Below, piece by piece: positions 17,089-27,486 of a stretch of 64,000 nucleotides of DNA. Position numbers and translations under genes: made by a program. Position 1 is the stretch's first letter. The number at the start of each line of letters is the position of its first letter. The DNA comes from Streptococcus suis (GTDB lineage: Bacteria > Bacillota > Bacilli > Lactobacillales > Streptococcaceae), in assembly GCF_019856455.1 (NCBI RefSeq), contig NZ_CP082205.1:1364001-1428000 (forward strand). Direction: 5' to 3'. The notes beneath the pieces are model-generated. The model made no database searches. It was not told the origin of the DNA and worked only from the letters and a program-made list of their open reading frames with translations.

Positions 17089-18814
17089 CCTCCTCTGTCT
17101 GCTGACTTGTTTGCATTTGATAATAAACGCCTTGTTCAGCCATCAACGCTTCATGATTCCCTTGTTCAACAATTTTTCCATCCACCATGACCAAAATCAA
17201 GTCAGCTGATTGAATGGTTGATAGGCGATGAGCAATAATAAAACTGGTCCGTCCTTCCATCAATTTGGCAAATGCTTCCTGTACTAAAATTTCTGTCCGT
17301 GTATCAATAGAGGAAGTCGCCTCATCTAAAATCAGGATTTTAGGTATCTTGACAAAGACACGCGCAATAGACAAAAGCTGACGTTGTCCCTGGGATAAGC
17401 CTTCTCCTCCATCTGCCAAAACCGTATCGTAGCCCTGCGGAAGCTGACGAATAAAGAAGTCTGCATTAGCTGCCTTAGCCGCCTCAATGACCAATTCCCG
17501 CGTGGCATTTGGATAGCCATAGGCAATATTATCATGAATGGTACCAGATTTGATCCATGTCTCCTGTAAAACCATCCCAATCTGTCTGCGGAGATCCTCA
17601 CGACTGTACTGGCTAATCGGAACCCCGTCTAGAACAATCTGACCAGCCGTCACATCATAGAAAAGCATAAGAAGGTTAATCATGGTTGATTTACCAGCAC
17701 CAGTAGGTCCAACAATGGCTACCTTTTGTCCAGCTTTGACATCAATGTCCAGATGTTCTATCAGAGAACGGTCAGGGCTATAGGAGAAAGACACATTGTC
17801 AAAGGAAATAGCTCCCTTCAACTCCTCTGAATCAATTTTCCGCTCAGCCTGATCGTCAATGCTATCTAGAGCCAAGATAGCAAACAGCCTGTCTGCACAA
17901 GCTAAGGCGCTCTGCAATTCCGATAGGACCGAGGAAATATCATTAAAAGGCTTGCTGTACTGACTAGCATAATTGAGAAAAGTTGTCAGAGAGCCCACTG
18001 TAAAATTTCCTGCCATAATTCTCAGCGCTCCAAGTCCTGCAAGTAAGGCATAAATAATAGCATTGATAAACCGCGTACTTGGATTGACCGTTGAAGAGGC
18101 AAAGATGGCCTGTTGGGAATAAGTCGCATACTGGTCATTCACAACTTGAAAACCTTGCGTAAATTGCTCTTGAGCATTGAAAGATTGAACCAGTGTCAAT
18201 TGACTGATGGACTCTTCCAAAAGCTGAGATTGCTTCCCACGTGCCTGAGTCTGTTGTCTATAATAACCATAGGATTTCTTAGCGATATAGCGTGCCACAA
18301 GCAGAGAAACTGGAGTCAATGCCACAACCAGCAACATCATGGTCAAGTCAAGCCTAGCCATAGTGAAAATGGTTAAGAAAATGGTCAAGATACCAATGAA
18401 AAATTGATTAAAAATCATCAAGAGACCATTTGTTAATTGCTCACTATCACTTGAAAAACGAGCCACCAAATCACCGACTGAATGACGATCCAGATAAGAT
18501 AGGGGCATCTGGTGCAGCTTGACATAAACCTGTTCACGCAAGTCGGCCACCATTCCATAAACCAAGCGATTGGTTACCAAAGGTAAGTACCATTGCATCA
18601 GCGTATTAAGCAAGATAACCATCACCATTTTGCCTAAGATACCGAGCAAGACCTGACCATTTGCTATCAATACTGCATCGACTGCCTGACCAATCAAGAT
18701 AGGCAGATAAACTGTCAGAAGGACTTGCACCAAAGTTCCCACCAACATCAAGGACATTCGAAGGGGCTGGTGTAAAACCAATCTGACCAGTTCCTTAAAA
18801 CTAGATTGTCTCAT
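17072..18814 (-). CDS. Heterodimeric ABC exporter subunit with the canonical Walker B Glu
   Basis: The 580-aa fusion has a six-helix membrane domain (about 1-320) and an ATPase domain (about 330-575). Motifs are GPTGAGKS, the LSQGQRQLLSIAR signature, ILDEATSSID with the catalytic Glu, and switch His in IIAHRL. It resembles LmrD/EfrB/BmrD-type multidrug exporters. Its start overlaps the partner gene's end by 14 bp, which points to a heterodimer. Substrates cannot be predicted. Confidence 0.88.
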   Translation of the reverse strand: MRQSSFKELVRLVLHQPLRMSLMLVGTLVQVLLTVYLPILIGQAVDAVLIANGQVLLGILGKMVMVILLNTLMQWYLPLVTNRLVYGMVADLREQVYVKLHQMPLSYLDRHSVGDLVARFSSDSEQLTNGLLMIFNQFFIGILTIFLTIFTMARLDLTMMLLVVALTPVSLLVARYIAKKSYGYYRQQTQARGKQSQLLEESISQLTLVQSFNAQEQFTQGFQVVNDQYATYSQQAIFASSTVNPSTRFINAIIYALLAGLGALRIMAGNFTVGSLTTFLNYASQYSKPFNDISSVLSELQSALACADRLFAILALDSIDDQAERKIDSEELKGAISFDNVSFSYSPDRSLIEHLDIDVKAGQKVAIVGPTGAGKSTMINLLMLFYDVTAGQIVLDGVPISQYSREDLRRQIGMVLQETWIKSGTIHDNIAYGYPNATRELVIEAAKAANADFFIRQLPQGYDTVLADGGEGLSQGQRQLLSIARVFVKIPKILILDEATSSIDTRTEILVQEAFAKLMEGRTSFIIAHRLSTIQSADLILVMVDGKIVEQGNHEALMAEQGVYYQMQTSQQTEEDESVR

Positions 18815-20540
18815 AGCTATCCTCCCCTCCTTGTTGTTGCGATTGGTGAATTTCTTGATAAATAGCAGAGCTTCTCAGTAAGTCCTCATGGCGACCAAGT
18901 CCAACTTGACGCCCTTGTTCCAAGACTAAAATCTGATCAGCTGTCCGTAAACTATTGGTTCTTTGTGACACCATGATTAAGTTTTGACCTGGTAATTCCT
19001 GGCGAATAGCCACTAATAACCGACTCTCCGTCAAATAATCCAGAGCAGAGGTCGCATCATCCAAGATTAAAATCGGTGCTTTCTGTAAAATAGCGCGTGC
19101 AATGGTCAAACGTTGACGCTGTCCACCAGAAAAATTCTTCCCAAAGGCTTCGACAGGGCTATCCAAACCACCTTTATCCTCTATGAAAGATTTAGCCTGT
19201 GCAATTTCTAATGCAGACCATAGGTCACTATCAGATATTTCTTCCAATCCTAAAGATAAATTAGAACGAATAGTTCCAGCAAAAAGCTGAGCCTGTTGCG
19301 GAACGACGGCAATTTGCTGCCGCCATTCTTTTAAATTCTTAGGACTTTTTCCATCAATGAAGAGAGAGAGCTGATTTGTTGGCACTGAATAGAGTGCCTG
19401 CAATAAATCTACTAGGGTGGACTTACCTGACCCAGTTCCCCCGATAATTCCCATAAACTGTCCCTTACGTAAGTCAAAAGCAATGGCAGATAGGGACTCC
19501 TCAGCAGATTTTGGATAAGAAAAGGAAAGATGACGCACAGAAAAGATAATCTCCTTATCCTCACTAACCACTATTGGCAAACTAGACTCTACTTCCTCAG
19601 ATGTTTGGTCAAAAACCTCTTGAATACGTTGCGCTGAGATATAGGTCTGGTTGAGAGTAGACACGACCATAATCATCTTGACCAATTCGACTAAAATTTG
19701 AAGAAGATAGTTGATAAGAGCGACCAACATCCCCTGTTCCAACAAATTGTGTGAAATGGCTATATTTCCCTGCCAGATGAGAATGAGCAAGGTGCCGTTG
19801 ACCACTAAAAATGTCAATGGCGATAAAAGACCAGACCAAAAACCAGCCTGCAACTGTTGCTTCTTATAAATCTGATTTATGCCTTGAAAAGCCTTAATTT
19901 CTCGCTCTCTTTGTCCAAATGCACGAATCACTCGCCAACCAGTCACTGTCTCACGTACCTGCCCCACCAAACCATCTAATTCTTTTCGCATCGATTGATA
20001 AATACGGCTGGTCATAACAGAAATGACTGTCACTATAAAAATCAATAAGATAATCATTCCTAGAAAATAGGCAGATAGACTTGGGCTAATATAGAATGCC
20101 ATGATGAGCGAACCAAATACGACAATTGGAGCACGTAAAAACAAACGAAGAAAAGTATTAATACCCGTTTGAATTTGTAAAGTGTCGCTGGTCAATCGTG
20201 TCAGCAAGCTGGGTGAGGAAAGAATATCTCGGCTAGACTTGGGAAGGGAAAGAACCTTCTGATACAAGGCATTTGTCAGCTCTTTAGTCACACCAACCGC
20301 TGCTTTAGCTGAATAATATTGCGCTATTAGTGAAACAATAATTCCAATACATGCTAGACCAACCAGTAAAAAAAGCATAGCAACCAGGTTTCCCTGGCTG
20401 CCATTTGGAATAATTGTATCAACGATATAGGCGATAATTAATGGTACCAAAAGCTCAAAACAAGCTTCCAATAGTTTAAAAACTGGACCTAATATGGATT
20501 CCTTAATATAGTCCTTAAAATATCGTGATAAAAATTTCAT
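18801..20540 (-). CDS. Heterodimeric ABC exporter subunit with degenerate catalytic site
   Basis: The 579-aa membrane-ATPase fusion is the partner of the next gene. Walker A is GGTGSGKS and the signature FSGGQRQRLTIAR is canonical. The Walker B end is ILDDATSALD, with Asp in place of the catalytic Glu, and the switch residue is Gln (VSQRTN) instead of His. This is the pattern of the degenerate site in LmrC/BmrC/TM287-type subunits. It starts one base after the pta stop, so pta read-through probably feeds it. Confidence 0.88.
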   Translation of the reverse strand: MKFLSRYFKDYIKESILGPVFKLLEACFELLVPLIIAYIVDTIIPNGSQGNLVAMLFLLVGLACIGIIVSLIAQYYSAKAAVGVTKELTNALYQKVLSLPKSSRDILSSPSLLTRLTSDTLQIQTGINTFLRLFLRAPIVVFGSLIMAFYISPSLSAYFLGMIILLIFIVTVISVMTSRIYQSMRKELDGLVGQVRETVTGWRVIRAFGQREREIKAFQGINQIYKKQQLQAGFWSGLLSPLTFLVVNGTLLILIWQGNIAISHNLLEQGMLVALINYLLQILVELVKMIMVVSTLNQTYISAQRIQEVFDQTSEEVESSLPIVVSEDKEIIFSVRHLSFSYPKSAEESLSAIAFDLRKGQFMGIIGGTGSGKSTLVDLLQALYSVPTNQLSLFIDGKSPKNLKEWRQQIAVVPQQAQLFAGTIRSNLSLGLEEISDSDLWSALEIAQAKSFIEDKGGLDSPVEAFGKNFSGGQRQRLTIARAILQKAPILILDDATSALDYLTESRLLVAIRQELPGQNLIMVSQRTNSLRTADQILVLEQGRQVGLGRHEDLLRSSAIYQEIHQSQQQGGEDSYETI

Positions 20541-20541
20541 A

Positions 20542-21516
20542 TTAACGGTGCTCCAAAGCCTGAACCGCAGTAATCAAGGTCAAGTTGTAAACATCATCAG
20601 GGTTACAACCACGAGACAAGTCGTTTACAGGCTGATTCAAACCTTGTAAAACAGGACCTACCGCTGCAAATCCACCCATACGTTCGGCGATTTTATAACC
20701 AATATTACCAGCTGAGATACCTGGGAAGATAAATACAGTCGCTTGACCAGCAACACTCGAACCTGGGGCTTTTAATTTACCTGTGGTAGGAACAAAGGCA
20801 GCATCAAATTGCAATTCACCGTCCAAATCCAACTCTGGACGCAATTTTTGAGCAATTTTTGTAGCTTCAACAACCTTATCTACTTTAGGACCAGCACCAG
20901 AGCCTTTTGTTGAATAGCTGAGCATTGCAACTTTTGGATCAATACCAAACATTTTAGCAGTACGTGCTGAGTTGATCGCGATTTCTGCCAGGGTTTGAGC
21001 ATCTGGATCAATGTTGATAGCACAGTCACCAAAAATATAACGCTCTTCACCTTTTACCATCAAGAAGGCACCTGATGTTTTCGATACACCTGGCTCTGTT
21101 TTAATGATTTGAAGAGCTGGACGAACTGTTGAAGCGGTTGAATGAATCGCACCAGATACCATGCCTTCTACTACGCCCATATATACCAACATAACACCAA
21201 AGTAGTTAACATCTTTCAACAACTCATGTGCCTGCTCTTCTGATACCTTACCTTTACGGCGCTCTACCAAAGCAGCTACCATCTCATCATATCTATCATA
21301 ATGAGCTGGGTCAATAATTTCAAAACCTTCTGTAATCCCTTCAATGTCAAGGTAAATCTTAATACGATCTGGGTTTCCAAGCAAGACGGGTACTACATCC
21401 GACTCATTTACCAAACGTTTTGTCGCCTGCAAGATACGTGGTTCTTCACCTTCTGGCAATACGATACGTACTTTTTTACCCTCTAGCTTTGTAGCTAATT
21501 GCTCAAAAATTTTCAT
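20542..21516 (-). CDS. pta: Phosphate acetyltransferase
   Basis: Pta interconverts acetyl-CoA and acetyl phosphate, which feeds AckA for ATP. The 324-aa short form lacks the N-terminal regulatory domain. SGAIHSTASTVRPALQ and the C-terminal PVNDLSRGC motif are typical. The ATG at 21516 is 7 nt after AAGGAG and is preferred to the in-frame TTG at 21522. It is the last of relQ-nadK-rlu-pta, a common streptococcal gene order. Confidence 0.95.
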   Translation of the reverse strand: MKIFEQLATKLEGKKVRIVLPEGEEPRILQATKRLVNESDVVPVLLGNPDRIKIYLDIEGITEGFEIIDPAHYDRYDEMVAALVERRKGKVSEEQAHELLKDVNYFGVMLVYMGVVEGMVSGAIHSTASTVRPALQIIKTEPGVSKTSGAFLMVKGEERYIFGDCAINIDPDAQTLAEIAINSARTAKMFGIDPKVAMLSYSTKGSGAGPKVDKVVEATKIAQKLRPELDLDGELQFDAAFVPTTGKLKAPGSSVAGQATVFIFPGISAGNIGYKIAERMGGFAAVGPVLQGLNQPVNDLSRGCNPDDVYNLTLITAVQALEHR

Positions 21517-21533
21517 GAACAAACTCCTTAAAT

Positions 21534-22427
21534 TTATTTACTTATTAACTGATTGATAACAGCCTGAAAATCCTCAGGAAGCGGTGCTTCCAAATCAATC
21601 CTTTCGGCTGAAAAAGGATTGTCGAAGGCCAAATTATGACAATGCAAGGCTTGACGTTCTATCCCACATTCCAAACTTCCACCATACATATCATCTCCTA
21701 ACAACGGAAATCCAATGTGAGAAAAATGAACACGAATCTGATGAGTCCGCCCAGTATGTAGTTGAATATCTACTAAATGAATATCTCCCCACGATTGCAC
21801 AACACGATAGGAAGTATGAGCATATTTTCCATTCTTTGTCACACAACGGGTAATGATGCTGTCTTCTGGACGACCGATAGGGGCAATAATATCCCCTGTC
21901 TCTTCTAGCTGCCCATTCCCCTTCACCAAAGCATAATAACGTTTATGAATAAGCTTGGCCTGTAACTGCTTATCGAGTCGTGCATGGGCATAGCCGTGCT
22001 TGGCAAACAGCATAACGCCTGATGTATCCCTATCCAGACGAGTCACAATATGAACCTGCTTATTCTCATAATTCTGCTCAATAAGATAACCTTTTACAAA
22101 ATTTGCGATTGTGGATGAATGCAAGGCAGAAGGAATGGAGGCGTAGCCAACTGGCTTATTTATCGCCAGAAAATGATCATCTTCATAGACAATATCCAGC
22201 GAAAAGGAAATCGGTTTCAAACTTCCCGTTAAATCCTCCTCAGCTGGTATGTCAATTGTAACCCTATCTCCAATATCAAGCAAGTAAGTTGCATTGCGTT
22301 CGATACCATTGACCCAAATATTGCCACCAGTGTACTTGATTTTTGCCAACAAGCCCTTTGAAACACCATGTTTTTTCAAAAACGTTTTAATTTTCGTATG
22401 CTGGTCAGCAATGAATTCAAACCGCAT
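21534..22427 (-). CDS. RluA-family 23S rRNA/tRNA pseudouridine synthase
   Basis: The 297-aa enzyme converts uridine to pseudouridine in RNA. The N-terminal S4-like region (about 1-75) precedes the catalytic domain. The catalytic Asp lies in VTRLDRDTSG and the family motif HTGRTHQIRVH follows. It is usually annotated as RluD or RluE-like; the target base is uncertain. Its ATG overlaps the nadK stop (ATG within the end of nadK), indicating coupling. Confidence 0.9.
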   Translation of the reverse strand: MRFEFIADQHTKIKTFLKKHGVSKGLLAKIKYTGGNIWVNGIERNATYLLDIGDRVTIDIPAEEDLTGSLKPISFSLDIVYEDDHFLAINKPVGYASIPSALHSSTIANFVKGYLIEQNYENKQVHIVTRLDRDTSGVMLFAKHGYAHARLDKQLQAKLIHKRYYALVKGNGQLEETGDIIAPIGRPEDSIITRCVTKNGKYAHTSYRVVQSWGDIHLVDIQLHTGRTHQIRVHFSHIGFPLLGDDMYGGSLECGIERQALHCHNLAFDNPFSAERIDLEAPLPEDFQAVINQLISK

Positions 22428-23254
22428 TACTCCACCTCTCCAATAAAGGCGTCCTTAACCCGATTCCAAAAACTAGTATGACTCGGTGTTGCAACAAAAT
22501 GAATCTTACTATTGTCTATCTGATACTCTATACTTTCAATACTATCATAGACAAAAGTCTTATTGTCTACCGCAATCGAGTAACGGTCACTATGCTTTGG
22601 TTCAATCACAATCTTGTCTTTTTTAGGGACAACAACGGATGAACCCAAGGTGCGGTAAACACGATTGTTCAAACTTGCCACTTCTGCAATCTGCAATGCC
22701 TCGATTGTTGGATGTAAAACAGCACCACCTAATGACTTGTTATAGGCTGTTGAGCCTGTCGGCGTTGAAACCGAAATTCCATCCCCTCTAAAGCGTTCGA
22801 AGGGCACATTGTTAATAATAATATCTGCGACCATGGTCTTAGAAAGACGTTTTACTGTCGCCTCATTTAAGGCACGCGCCTCGACAATGCGACCATCTGT
22901 CATCTTGACCTTAACATTTAAAATCGGATACGATACTCTAGCACCTGTATCAAGCTTAAGATTTTCAATCAGCTTGTCCACTTCAAAATCGCGATAATCT
23001 GTATAAAACCCCAAATGACCCGTGTGAATTCCTACAAAACGTACACGATCAATCAACTTTTCATATTTGTGAAAAGCAGATAAAAGCATCCCATCTCCAC
23101 CGATAGAAATGACAATATCTGGATTTTTAGGAGTCAAAATAAAATTTGCTTCTTTTAACTTTGTCCATAATTCTTTGGACACCGCTTCACTCTTAGGATT
23201 TCGACTAGCGAGCAGAGCGATTTTTTTTCTACCTGTATTCTTCATCTGTATCAT
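22427..23254 (-). CDS. nadK: NAD kinase
   Basis: NadK phosphorylates NAD to NADP. The [11 protein letters not shown] motif and the [15 protein letters not shown] segment that binds NAD are present. The longer ORF (from 23275) runs inside relQ. The ATG at 23254 (MIQMKNTG) or 23245 is more likely, both overlapping the 3' end of relQ, so translation is probably coupled. Length 275 aa is normal. Confidence 0.93.
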   Translation of the reverse strand: MIQMKNTGRKKIALLASRNPKSEAVSKELWTKLKEANFILTPKNPDIVISIGGDGMLLSAFHKYEKLIDRVRFVGIHTGHLGFYTDYRDFEVDKLIENLKLDTGARVSYPILNVKVKMTDGRIVEARALNEATVKRLSKTMVADIIINNVPFERFRGDGISVSTPTGSTAYNKSLGGAVLHPTIEALQIAEVASLNNRVYRTLGSSVVVPKKDKIVIEPKHSDRYSIAVDNKTFVYDSIESIEYQIDNSKIHFVATPSHTSFWNRVKDAFIGEVE

Positions 23255-23900
23255 CACTGTTGCCCACACCGTCATTCAGTTTGCGATAGGCAGGATCAAA
23301 TAAGGCCTGCGCTTCTTGAATGTCGTTGCGGATTTTTCGCATCTCCTCATCTAATTCATAGGCAATTTTTGCTGTAACTTCCAAGCGTTTCTTGATTTCT
23401 TCTGGAAAATTCCCCTTATATTTATAATTCAGAGAATGTTCAATTGTAGCCCAGAAATTCATTGAAAGGGTTCGAATCTGGATTTCTGCCAGAACCGTCT
23501 CGTTGCCATTTATAGTATCCACAGGATACTCAATCACCACATGATATGAACGGTAACCAGAGGCTTTCATATTATTGATATAATCCCGTTCATGCACAAT
23601 TTGCATATCCTTGCGTTTCCGCAAAATAGCTAATACTTCTTCAATGTCGTCCACAAATTGAACCATAATCCGAAGACCGGCAATATCTTGCATATCTTGA
23701 GCAAGATTTTCCAATTTGATATGTCGCAGGGCCATTTTTTCTTTAATGGATTCAATCGGTTTTACCCGTCCTGTGACAAACTCAATTGGAGAATGCCGGT
23801 TAGCCTTGCGATACTGCTTGCGAATCCCCCGCAGTTTGATTTTCAATTCACCAACTGTCTGAATATAGGGGTCTAAAAATTCTTCCCAGTTAAAGTCCAT
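23229..23900 (-). CDS. relQ: Small alarmone synthetase RelQ
   Basis: This 223-aa single-domain (p)ppGpp synthetase has the RelA/SpoT synthase motifs [23 protein letters not shown] and [21 protein letters not shown]. It lacks the hydrolase, TGS and ACT domains of long Rel. It makes ppGpp from ATP and GDP/GTP under cell-wall and other stress. It is first in an operon with nadK, rlu and pta. A TGTTATAAT promoter lies near 23965 on the reverse strand. Confidence 0.95.
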   Translation of the reverse strand: MDFNWEEFLDPYIQTVGELKIKLRGIRKQYRKANRHSPIEFVTGRVKPIESIKEKMALRHIKLENLAQDMQDIAGLRIMVQFVDDIEEVLAILRKRKDMQIVHERDYINNMKASGYRSYHVVIEYPVDTINGNETVLAEIQIRTLSMNFWATIEHSLNYKYKGNFPEEIKKRLEVTAKIAYELDEEMRKIRNDIQEAQALFDPAYRKLNDGVGNSDDTDEEYR

Positions 23901-23986
23901 ACGGCCCCTTTCTTGTCAAAACTTTTAAATTGTATTAGAATAACACAAAGACTAATCTATTATAACACATTGAAAGGGTTTACTGC

Positions 23987-24553
23987 ATGAAAAACCACCT
24001 TGAAATTGAGTATAAAACCTTACTGACTAAATCCGAATACAAACGCCTGCTTACTGACTTTTCAGATGTGAGCCCAATTCTTCAAACAAACCACTACATT
24101 GATACCTCAGACCTAGATATGAAGAATCACCGCTTTTCACTCCGTATTCGTACATTTGAGGACTCAGCAGAACTAACCTTAAAAATTCCACAAGAAGTCG
24201 GAAATCAAGAATATAACCAAGTTCTAGACATCCAAACTGCTCATGATTTACTGGAAAATTTTCAACTACCAGCAGGACAAATTTCTGACATTATTTCTGC
24301 AACCGAAATTCCACTTGATAAACTTGCTGTCTGGGGAAGCCTCACGACAAAACGCCATGAGAAACAGACATCTATAGGCCTTATGGCCCTCGATGAAAAT
24401 GATTATGTGGGACAAAAAGATTACGAATTAGAAGTCGAAGTGACCGATGCAGATGCAGGGAAAATTCTTTTTGATGAATTCCTTAAGAAGAAATCAATTC
24501 AATTCAAATATGCTAGTAGTAAGATTGCACGAACAGCTGCCCACATGAAATAA
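23987..24553 (+). CDS. CYTH-domain protein (triphosphate tunnel metalloenzyme)
   Basis: The 188-aa protein starts with the diagnostic EIEYK motif of CYTH proteins, and alternating charged strands (SLRIRTF, LTLKIP, YELEVEV) build the triphosphate tunnel. Family members hydrolyse inorganic triphosphate or thiamine triphosphate. It is divergent from relQ, a conserved neighbourhood in Firmicutes that hints at a link with nucleotide-triphosphate signalling. Confidence 0.88.
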   Translation: MKNHLEIEYKTLLTKSEYKRLLTDFSDVSPILQTNHYIDTSDLDMKNHRFSLRIRTFEDSAELTLKIPQEVGNQEYNQVLDIQTAHDLLENFQLPAGQISDIISATEIPLDKLAVWGSLTTKRHEKQTSIGLMALDENDYVGQKDYELEVEVTDADAGKILFDEFLKKKSIQFKYASSKIARTAAHMK

Positions 24554-24556
24554 CTA

Positions 24557-24588
24557 TAAAAAATCAGCCAAATAAGGTTGATTTTTTA
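24557..24588 (+). terminator. Terminator of the CYTH gene
   Basis: aaaaatcagcc paired with ggttgattttt (one G-U) and a T-run. Confidence 0.75.
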
Positions 24589-24649
24589 GTTTCACTACTG
24601 AAAATTTTTCATTTTTTTGATAGAATAGAGCTATCTATTGTAAAAAATA

Positions 24650-24669
24650 CTTTTATGTCATCATAAAAG
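24650..24669 (+). promoter_or_regulatory. Perfect hairpin in the prs 5' leader
   Basis: CTTTTATG-TCAT-CATAAAAG is an 8-bp perfect inverted repeat. It ends 10 nt before the prs ribosome site. It could be an operator or an RNA stem affecting translation. It has no T-run, so it is not a terminator. Confidence 0.4.
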
Positions 24670-24697
24670 CTCAGTGTGTAAAAGGAGTTACTTTAAA

Positions 24698-25675
24698 ATG
24701 GTACAACCACTAGGTGAACATAACATTAAATTATTCTCACTCAATAGCAACCGTGATATTGCTGAAAAAATTGCTGATTCTGCTGGAATTCCTCTTGGAA
24801 AGCTGTCTTCTCGTCAGTTTTCTGATGGTGAGATTCAAATTAACATTGAAGAATCTGTACGTGGCGTAGACGTCTACATTATCCAATCAACAAGCTATCC
24901 GGTCAATAATCACTTGTGGGAATTATTGATTATGATCGATGCTTGTAAACGTGCTAGTGCCAACACCATTACAGCGGTCATCCCTTATTTCGGCTATGCT
25001 CGTCAAGACCGTACCGCTTCTCCACGCGAACCAATTACAGCTAAATTAGTTGCAAATATGCTGGTTAAAGCTGGTGTCGACCGTGTATTGACTCTTGATT
25101 TACACGCTTCACAAATTCAAGGTTTCTTTGATATTCCAGTAGACAATCTCCTTACAGAACCACTTTTTGCAGCCTACTACATGGAAAAAGGACTCTGCGG
25201 AGAAGATGTCGTCATTGTGAGTCCTAAAAATTCTGGTATCAAACGCGCGCGTAATATCGCTGAATTTCTAAATGCACCAATTGCAATTATCGACTACGCT
25301 CAAGATGATTCTGAGCGTTCTGAAGGCTATATTATCGGTGATGTTGCTGGTAAAAAAGCTATTTTGGTGGACGATATTCTCAATACTGGTCGCACTTTCT
25401 CACAAGCTTCAAAAATTGTCCAAGAAGGTGGTGCTACTGAAATTTATGCAGTTGCCAGCCACGGTCTCTTTGCAGGAACTGCAGCCCAACTCTTAGATGA
25501 AGCACCAATCAAAGAAATATTAGTTACCGATTCTGTTGCAAGCAAAGAACAGCATCCTAAAAATATCGCCTTCCTAACAGCTAGTGACTTGATTGCAGAT
25601 GCCATCCACCGCATCCAAGAACATCAGCCACTCAGCCCACTTTTCAAATTTACTAGTCCTGAAAAAGAAAACTAG
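24698..25675 (+). CDS. prs: Ribose-phosphate pyrophosphokinase
   Basis: Makes PRPP from ribose 5-phosphate and ATP for nucleotide, His and Trp synthesis. The PRPP-binding motif [11 protein letters not shown], the ATP-site YARQDR and the HASQIQGFF flexible loop are present. The 325-aa protein resembles the second Prs paralogue of streptococci ([18 protein letters not shown] start). ATG 24698 follows AAAGGAG by 12 nt. The in-frame GTG at 24674 lies upstream of that ribosome site, so it is unlikely. Its stop overlaps the SD of the next gene. Confidence 0.92.
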   Translation: MVQPLGEHNIKLFSLNSNRDIAEKIADSAGIPLGKLSSRQFSDGEIQINIEESVRGVDVYIIQSTSYPVNNHLWELLIMIDACKRASANTITAVIPYFGYARQDRTASPREPITAKLVANMLVKAGVDRVLTLDLHASQIQGFFDIPVDNLLTEPLFAAYYMEKGLCGEDVVIVSPKNSGIKRARNIAEFLNAPIAIIDYAQDDSERSEGYIIGDVAGKKAILVDDILNTGRTFSQASKIVQEGGATEIYAVASHGLFAGTAAQLLDEAPIKEILVTDSVASKEQHPKNIAFLTASDLIADAIHRIQEHQPLSPLFKFTSPEKEN

Positions 25676-25685
25676 GAGTAACTCT

Positions 25686-26801
25686 TTGATTTATTTAGAT
25701 AATGCAGCAACCACTGCCCTATCTCCTACTGCACTCCAACGGATGATGGAAGTGGCTCAAGAAAATTATGGAAACCCCTCCAGTATTCATCAAAGCGGTC
25801 GGAAAGCCAATCAACGTCTTAGACAAAGTCGTCAAGAGATTGCTCAGATTCTCTCCGCCTCTCCCGAACAAATTATTTTCACATCTGGAGGCTCCGAAGC
25901 TGATACTTTAGCTATTCAAGGCTATGCACTTGCGCATCAATCCAAAGGAAAACACCTGATTACTACGGCTATCGAACACCATGCTGTGCTCCATACCATG
26001 CAGTATCTAGAGGATCGGTTTGGGTTCGAGGTAACCTACATCCAACCAGTCGACCAAGTAATCACCGCTCAACAAATTCAGGATGCCCTTCGGCCAGATA
26101 CTATTTTAGTCAGCGTCATGTTTGCTAACAATGAGACCGGTCAGCTACTTCCCATCAAGGAAATTGGAGAGCTCCTAGCCGATCATCAGGCCGTCTTTCA
26201 TGTAGATGCTGTCCAAGCAATTGGAAAAATTACAATTTCTCCCTCTGACTACGGAATTGACTTGCTCGCGGCCTCTGCCCATAAATTCCATGGTCCAAAG
26301 GGGATGGGATTCCTATATAGTAAAGTTCATAAATTTGATTCCTTGATTCACGGCGGAAAGCAGGAACAGCAACATCGAGCAGGTACTGAGAATCTCCCTG
26401 CTATTGCTGCTATGGCGACTGCCCTAACAGAACAATATGAGTCCTTAGATACGCATCATAAGCATGTCAGTGAACTGCGACAACATATTATTGAGGGATT
26501 ATCTGGCTTAGACTATTATCTCAATCAGGCCGGACCTCATCTTCCTCATGTCCTTAATATCGGTTTTCCTGGTAAACTTAATGAACAACTCCTTATGCAA
26601 CTAGATTTGGCAGGTATTGCTGTTTCTAGCGGTTCTGCATGTACGGCAGGTGTTGTCCAAAATAGCCATGTTTTAGAAGCTATGTATGGAAAAGACTCCC
26701 ATCGTCTGAAAGAATCCATTCGTATCAGCCTATCTGAAATCAATACAAAAGAAGAGATAGATACTCTTATCATCGAACTAAAGAAAATACTTGGAGGTTA
26801 A
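25686..26801 (+). CDS. Cysteine desulfurase (IscS/NifS-like), TTG start
   Basis: This PLP enzyme removes sulfur from cysteine for thiolation or Fe-S assembly. The N-terminus IYLDNAATT is diagnostic. The PLP lysine lies in SAHKFHGPKG and the persulfide Cys in SSGSACTAGV. The start is TTG at 25686, which follows AGGAG (25674-25678) by 7 nt. ATG-initiated longer forms would lie within prs and add unrelated residues. Length is 371 aa. It is followed by a DUF1831 gene, as in other streptococci. Confidence 0.92.
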   Translation: MIYLDNAATTALSPTALQRMMEVAQENYGNPSSIHQSGRKANQRLRQSRQEIAQILSASPEQIIFTSGGSEADTLAIQGYALAHQSKGKHLITTAIEHHAVLHTMQYLEDRFGFEVTYIQPVDQVITAQQIQDALRPDTILVSVMFANNETGQLLPIKEIGELLADHQAVFHVDAVQAIGKITISPSDYGIDLLAASAHKFHGPKGMGFLYSKVHKFDSLIHGGKQEQQHRAGTENLPAIAAMATALTEQYESLDTHHKHVSELRQHIIEGLSGLDYYLNQAGPHLPHVLNIGFPGKLNEQLLMQLDLAGIAVSSGSACTAGVVQNSHVLEAMYGKDSHRLKESIRISLSEINTKEEIDTLIIELKKILGG

Positions 26802-26802
26802 A

Positions 26803-27147
26803 ATGGCATTCCAACAATCAGTTACCTTAAAAGATTGTAATTTTACTTATCACATTAGCCCTGCTATCAAAAAATATACACTCCGTGATAACACCTTTGA
26901 ACAAACCAAAGCAGGTCACTATCAGCTTACACGTCTTCTGGAAGAAATTCCAAATTCAAACCAAGGATTCCTCTTGAAAATTATTATCAATCAAGACCTA
27001 ACTGGTTTTAAAATTAACATTACCGACAAGTCTGGTCTTCATCTGGTAAACATTTTTAAGCCAGAAAGTAACAAGGTTATCCAAGAAAAATTCTATTTCC
27101 TCATGGATAGCTTGATTGACCGTGACATCTTTACAAAAGAGAGTTAG
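26803..27147 (+). CDS. DUF1831 family protein
   Basis: The 114-aa soluble protein (MAFQQSVTLKDCNFTYHISP) follows the cysteine desulfurase by one base. GGAGG ends 6 nt before the ATG. DUF1831 proteins co-occur with cysteine desulfurases in Lactobacillales. Their function is unknown, and the linkage suggests a role in sulfur transfer. Confidence 0.8.
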   Translation: MAFQQSVTLKDCNFTYHISPAIKKYTLRDNTFEQTKAGHYQLTRLLEEIPNSNQGFLLKIIINQDLTGFKINITDKSGLHLVNIFKPESNKVIQEKFYFLMDSLIDRDIFTKES

Positions 27148-27148
27148 T

Positions 27149-27352
27149 ATGATTGAAATTCACTATCTTGACGCTTACAAGCAAGAACGTATCCAAACAT
27201 TTGAGAATAAAGATGTAGCCATTCTGGCTTTTGCCGGTTGCTTAACCCTCCCAGACTATTATCCAGTTACCAGCATTACACAAGACGGACAAGCTCTGGA
27301 TTACAAAGGGACAATCGGAGATCTCTATCTCTATTTACAAACACTAGATTAG
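27149..27352 (+). CDS. DUF4649 family small protein
   Basis: The 67-aa protein (MIEIHYLDAYKQERIQTF) starts one base after the previous stop. It is conserved at this place in streptococci. No function is known. The short acidic alpha/beta sequence has no membrane segment or Cys motif. The desulfurase operon probably ends here, since a new promoter for rex follows. Confidence 0.75.
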   Translation: MIEIHYLDAYKQERIQTFENKDVAILAFAGCLTLPDYYPVTSITQDGQALDYKGTIGDLYLYLQTLD

Positions 27353-27389
27353 ACAGTTTCCTGTTTAATCTTTTTTTAAAATCAATCTG

Positions 27390-27418
27390 TTGATTTTTTC
27401 ACAAACTTGGACTAGAAT
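27390..27418 (+). promoter_or_regulatory. rex promoter with Rex-like half-site
   Basis: TTGATT (27390-27395), a 17-bp spacer and TAGAAT (27413-27418). TTTCACAA, one Rex operator arm, occupies 27397-27404 inside the spacer, consistent with autoregulation. The second arm is poor. Confidence 0.55.
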
Positions 27419-27486
27419 AGAATAAAGAACTGTTTAATATATAAATAATCGATAAAGCGTATTCTATCGAAATAAAGGAGTCTAAA